This document shows, piece by piece, positions 5,945-8,132 of a stretch of DNA of 8,132 nt. The notes under the pieces were generated by a model. The model did no database searches. It saw only the letters and a list, made by a program, of their open reading frames with translations, and was not told where the DNA came from. The DNA is from Planctomycetaceae bacterium (GTDB lineage Bacteria > Planctomycetota > Planctomycetia > Isosphaerales > Isosphaeraceae): positions 1-8,132 of the forward strand of contig JAFANO010000317.1 in assembly GCA_019232645.1 (NCBI GenBank), given 5' to 3'. How positions within the stretch are numbered: the first letter of the stretch is position 1; every line of letters starts with the position of its first letter. The position numbers and the translations under genes are program-made.

Positions 5945-6307
5945 CGCGCGCGGGCATCGGCGAGGATCAGGATGGGGCCCTTGTTCCGGCCCATGAAACC
6001 GGACGGGAGTGGGCTTGTGCGGCGGCACCTGGACCGCAAGACCCCCTGGCGGTTGGTCAAGAAGTACTGCCGGGCCGCGGGCATCGACCCCGACCGGCTG
6101 GGCGGCCGCGGCATCGGCATCCCTTCGCTCCGCAAGACTGCCATCAACGACGCGATCAGGAATGGGGCCACGCTGCACGAAGTGCGCGAGTTCGCCGGGC
6201 ACGCCGATATCCGGACGACCGAGCTCTACTTCGTGCGCCAGGAGGAGGACGCCGAGGTGGCGGCGCGGCGGATCCACATTCGCGTGACGGGACGTAAGGG
6301 CGAGTAA
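5945..6307 (+). pseudogene. C-terminal remnant of a second tyrosine recombinase/integrase
   Basis: The frame running to TAA/TAG-type end at 6305-6307 reads GPLFRPMKPDGSG, then TPWRLVKKYCRAAGIDPDRL, SLRKTAINDAIRNGA, and FAGHADIRTTELYFVRQ. This is the C-terminal catalytic region of a phage-type integrase, with the second Arg (LRK), the GH histidine and the Tyr. The usual H-x-x-R histidine is replaced by Pro (IPSLRK). Just upstream, AGIGEDQD is encoded in a different frame and would normally run straight into GPLFR, so a one-base frameshift lies near the G-run at about 5974-5977. The N-terminal domains and first catalytic Arg are missing. An in-frame ATG at 5972 could still allow a shortened product. 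Its intact 3' end points right, opposite to the remnant at 1195-1505. Confidence 0.7.
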
Positions 6308-6392
6308 GCCCGCCGTAGCATGGTCCAACCAGAATCCAAACCCGCACTCCTTACTATGATCGTTTTCGTGACTCTGTTGGGCTTTACCCGAG

Positions 6393-6872
6393 ATGAGCAG
6401 CGCACCCGAGGATCGTTCTGGCGTACGGATCTTTCCACCGCTGATCTACCTGGGTGGCCTGTTCCTTGGCTTCCTCCTTCACTGGCGACTCCCGCTGCCC
6501 ATCGTCCCAGCCGTACTCGTTGGGCCGCTTCGACTCCTCGGCGCGTTCTGCCTTGTCGCGGGGTTGGCCCTCGACATCTGGGCGGTCGCCACGTTCCGGC
6601 GTGCCGGCACCACCCCTCATCCGGCGGGGCCTGCTACCGCCTTGGTGGTCGGCGGTCCCTATCGGTTCACTCGAAACCCGATGTATCTCGGCCTCGTCTT
6701 CATCACGGCCGGTCTGGCACTCCTGACGAACGCACTGTGGCCGTTGATTCTGCTGCCAATCGTCATCGTCATCGTCCGGCGGGCGGTCATCGATCGCGAG
6801 GAGCATTATCTGACGGCCAAGTTCGGCGAGGAATACCTTCGGTACAAGGCACGGGTTCGGCGTTGGTTGTAG
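6393..6872 (+). CDS. Membrane methyltransferase of the isoprenylcysteine carboxyl methyltransferase/PEMT family
   Basis: This 159-residue integral membrane protein has hydrophobic segments at about residues 13-30, 41-66, 97-113 and 114-129. The family signature is clear: PYRFTRNPMYLGLV (89-102), then IDREEHYLTAKFGEEYLRYK (133-152) and a basic RVRRWL end. In this family the C-terminal motifs bind S-adenosylmethionine and transfer methyl groups to thiol, carboxyl or amine acceptors at the membrane. Bacterial members of this size rarely have known substrates, so the acceptor is not assigned. The ATG at 6393 has no good ribosome-binding sequence, only CCCGAG just before it. The gene starts 86 nt after the integrase remnant, and a TATGAT at 6355-6360 is a possible -10 box without a matching -35. 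Confidence 0.85.
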   Translation: MSSAPEDRSGVRIFPPLIYLGGLFLGFLLHWRLPLPIVPAVLVGPLRLLGAFCLVAGLALDIWAVATFRRAGTTPHPAGPATALVVGGPYRFTRNPMYLGLVFITAGLALLTNALWPLILLPIVIVIVRRAVIDREEHYLTAKFGEEYLRYKARVRRWL

Positions 6873-6887
6873 CGCCAGGGGTGGACA

Positions 6888-6993
6888 CCAGCAGGGCGCC
6901 GACGAGCAGCGGTTGGGCCTGAGCCCAGGAGCGGTCGGTGAACAGTGGAGCGAACGGGGCCAGGATGGCTACGATATCGGGCGGCAGAACCAC
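6888..6993 (-). pseudogene. N-terminal remnant of a DDE-type transposase
   Basis: On the minus strand, starting near a GTG at 6993, the frame reads VVLPPDIVAILAPFAPLFTD and then RSWAQAQPLLVGALLV. From memory this closely resembles the opening of a family of DDE transposases common in planctomycetes and chloroflexi, which begin PPEVQAILAPFAPLFSRRVW and continue with AQVLLVGAILAPGKRTV. The match breaks after about residue 35 of that opening, where the following residues (STPGATTNAEPVP) no longer fit. The rest of the transposase is absent, the region beyond being the methyltransferase gene on the other strand. It is a small decayed fragment. Confidence 0.5.
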
Positions 6994-7141
6994 GGGGGTC
7001 GTCTCCAGGGCCGATGGCTTGTGTATCCACCCTCGATCCTGGTCGATGACCCCCAGATCTGCCACCCTAAGACAATCGTAAAACGGCCAAGGTCCAGTGA
7101 TACGCATTCCGGGTATTTTGCGCACTTTGCCCGGATCTCAC

Positions 7142-7165
7142 ATTTGAGATTTCAAATTTCAAATC
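7142..7165. repeat. AT-rich repeat island in the 6873-7243 gap
   Basis: Within an otherwise GC-rich window, 7142-7165 is strongly AT-rich. It holds the heptamer TTTCAAA twice in tandem (7150-7156, 7157-7163) and a small hairpin, ATTTGA (7142-7147) with TCAAAT (7152-7157). Upstream, TCCGGG (7108-7113) pairs with CCCGGA (7130-7135). Apart from the transposase remnant at 6888-6993, I see nothing else in the 371-base gap. The island could act as an upstream promoter element for the MOSC gene or be a dispersed intergenic repeat. Confidence 0.45.
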
Positions 7166-7196
7166 AGCAGATCGGTGCACAAAATCCTGGGACCCG

Positions 7197-7202
7197 TATA
7201 AC
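7197..7202 (+). promoter_or_regulatory. Possible -10 box for the MOSC gene
   Basis: TATAAC at 7197-7202 lies about 40 nt before the MOSC start and downstream of the AT-rich island. No recognisable -35 hexamer sits at the expected spacing (7174-7179 reads GGTGCA). The call rests on position and the -10 resemblance alone. Confidence 0.25.
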
Positions 7203-7243
7203 ATGGGCCGGAATCGTAAACGCTCTTTACCAGCGAGGTCCGC

Positions 7244-7891
7244 ATGAGGGTCGTGTCGCTGAACGTTGGACTTCCACGAGAGATCGAGTGGCACGGTCGG
7301 ACGGTACGCACCTCCATCTTCAAAACACCGGTTGACCGCCGACTGCGAGTGACCACGCTGAACCTCGAAGGCGACCAGCAATCGGACTTGTCGGTGCATG
7401 GGGGCGTCGCCAAGGCCGTTTACGCCTACCCGTCCGAGCACTATGAGTATTGGCGCCGAGAGCTTCCCCAGGCGGACCTTCCCTGGGGAGTCTTCGGTGA
7501 GAATCTGACCACCGAGGGCTTGCTCGAGGAGGACGTCGGGATCGGCGACCGCCTCCGGGTGGGGTCGGCGGAGTTTGTCGTCACGCAACCGCGGATGCCC
7601 TGCTTCAAGCTTGGCATCCGGTTCGGTCGGCCGGACATCCTGAAGCGCTTTCTGCACAGTGGACGTACCGGCTTCTATTTCGCCGTCGTGCTTGAGGGTG
7701 AAGTTGGCGCGGGCGATTCCATCGAGCTGATCGCGCCAGCGGACGGGGGCTTGACCGTCGCTGACGTCGTCAATCTCTACACGGTCGATGCGGAGAACCA
7801 AGCGCTTCTCCGTCGCGCGACCCAGTCATCGACACTTCCCGAGAGCTGGCGAGACTACTTCCGCAAGCGGCTCTGGGATCCCGACGTTTGA
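7244..7891 (+). CDS. MOSC-domain protein, YiiM-like (with C-terminal 3-alpha domain)
   Basis: This 215-residue protein belongs to the MOSC family in the E. coli YiiM subgroup. YiiM binds molybdenum cofactor and reduces N-hydroxylated compounds such as 6-N-hydroxylaminopurine. Visible markers in order are LNLEGDQQSDLSVHGGVAKA (39-58, with HGG at 52-54), YAYPSEHYEYW (60-70), VFGENLTTEGL (83-93), and TQPRMPCFKL (114-123), with C120 the likely cofactor-ligating cysteine; GFYFAVVLEGEVGAGD follows. Residues about 168-212 (LTVADVVNLYTVDAE, ESWRDYFRKRLW) match the small helical 3-alpha domain found at the end of YiiM-type proteins. The length is typical. The ATG at 7244 follows GCGAGGT (7234-7240). 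It appears monocistronic, with a terminator about 150 nt after the stop. Activity on a particular substrate cannot be read from sequence. Confidence 0.9.
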   Translation: MRVVSLNVGLPREIEWHGRTVRTSIFKTPVDRRLRVTTLNLEGDQQSDLSVHGGVAKAVYAYPSEHYEYWRRELPQADLPWGVFGENLTTEGLLEEDVGIGDRLRVGSAEFVVTQPRMPCFKLGIRFGRPDILKRFLHSGRTGFYFAVVLEGEVGAGDSIELIAPADGGLTVADVVNLYTVDAENQALLRRATQSSTLPESWRDYFRKRLWDPDV

Positions 7892-7935
7892 GCACCCGGT
7901 CTCTGGTTCTGCCTGACGCGGCGACTCGAACAAGC

Positions 7936-7968
7936 CGGTGCTGCCACACGGGCCGCGTGGCAGTACCG
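7936..7968. other. Strong hairpin without T-tract after the MOSC gene
   Basis: Positions 7936-7947 pair with 7957-7968 in a 12-bp stem containing one G-T wobble. After an A-C mismatch two more pairs form (7949-7950 with 7954-7955), closing a GGC loop. The core arms are CTGCCAC and GTGGCAG. It is followed by TACCGCCGAC, with no run of T, so it is not a standard intrinsic terminator. It may stabilise the 3' end of the MOSC mRNA or be an extragenic palindrome. Confidence 0.6.
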
Positions 7969-8043
7969 CCGACATTATGTTATTCAAGAATTCTAATTAT
8001 CTGATAGGTGACTGCGTTTTTCTGCGCAGAAGGCGCACATCTG

Positions 8044-8074
8044 AACCAACGCTCACCGCCGAGCGTTGGTTTTT
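8044..8074 (+). terminator. Rho-independent terminator
   Basis: AACCAACGCTC (8044-8054) and GAGCGTTGGTT (8061-8071) form a perfect 11-bp stem with a 6-nt loop, and the right arm runs into five T residues (8070-8074). The T-tract is on the plus strand, so it ends transcription coming from the MOSC gene about 150 nt upstream. Confidence 0.88.
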
Positions 8075-8089
8075 GTCCGTTTAATATCC

Positions 8090-8132
8090 CTACCCCGTGT
8101 TCCCCTCCGGGTCGGTGATGTAAACGAGCGCC
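8090..8132 (-). CDS. Possible 3' end of a minus-strand gene cut by the window edge
   Basis: On the minus strand the last 13 full codons of the window read ALVYITDPEGNTG and end at TAG (8092-8090). The composition is plausible for a real protein end, and the plus-strand terminator just beyond it would suit convergent genes. Thirteen codons are too few to name a family or exclude chance. Confidence 0.25.
   Translation of the reverse strand, partial: ALVYITDPEGNTG

Noticed and set aside
8021..8030. TCTGCGCAGA 10-bp palindrome before the terminator
   Set aside because: It is short, without a partner feature, and sits between two stronger hairpins. Nothing supports a site.
1..8132. CRISPR array, rRNA or complete tRNA genes
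   Set aside because: No regularly spaced direct repeats, rRNA-like blocks or complete cloverleaf were seen on either strand.

Overview
The window looks like an accessory stretch of a GC-rich chromosome, most likely from a planctomycete (Isosphaeraceae/Gemmataceae-like). That placement is an inference from the gene families, the integrase style and the high GC content; no rRNA or other marker gene is present to confirm it. It holds seven complete protein-coding genes of accessory or regulatory type, a toxin-antitoxin pair, and at least four decayed pieces of mobile elements.

Region 1 (1-1007): a short leader with inverted repeats, then a type II toxin-antitoxin pair made of a Phd/YefM-fold antitoxin and a PIN-domain VapC toxin, coupled by a TTGA overlap. 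A 33-codon open frame starts on the vapC stop (GTGA overlap) and resembles the extreme N-terminus of a helix-turn-helix transposase. Region 2 (1008-1627): 1008-1194 holds nothing I recognise. On the minus strand, 1195 to about 1505 is the C-terminal end of a broken tyrosine recombinase.

Region 3 (1628-5851) is the core. It encodes an ECF sigma factor of the ECF42 type (sigma regions 2 and 4 followed by a DUF6596/TPR-like extension). Four genes follow on the same strand: a PhnB-like VOC protein, a tandem YCII (DGPF) protein, a second PhnB-like VOC protein, and a YCII domain fused to a GyrI-like ligand-binding domain. ECF42 sigma factors are known to be encoded beside DGPF/YCII proteins and to drive them. 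Three TGTCGA boxes sit in the gaps before the first VOC gene, the second VOC gene and the YCII-GyrI gene. In the first two cases a CGAC lies exactly 17 nt downstream. I read this as a small local sigma regulon whose substrate or signal is unknown.

Region 4 (about 5945-6307): a second tyrosine recombinase C-terminus, on the plus strand, frameshifted and with the HxxR histidine position changed to proline. The two recombinase remnants face outward on either side of the sigma cluster. Region 5 (6393-8132): an ICMT/PEMT-type membrane methyltransferase; a 371-base gap containing an antisense transposase N-terminus remnant and an AT-rich repeat; a YiiM-like MOSC protein; a strong hairpin without a T-tract; a canonical intrinsic terminator; and perhaps the last 13 codons of a minus-strand gene cut by the window edge.
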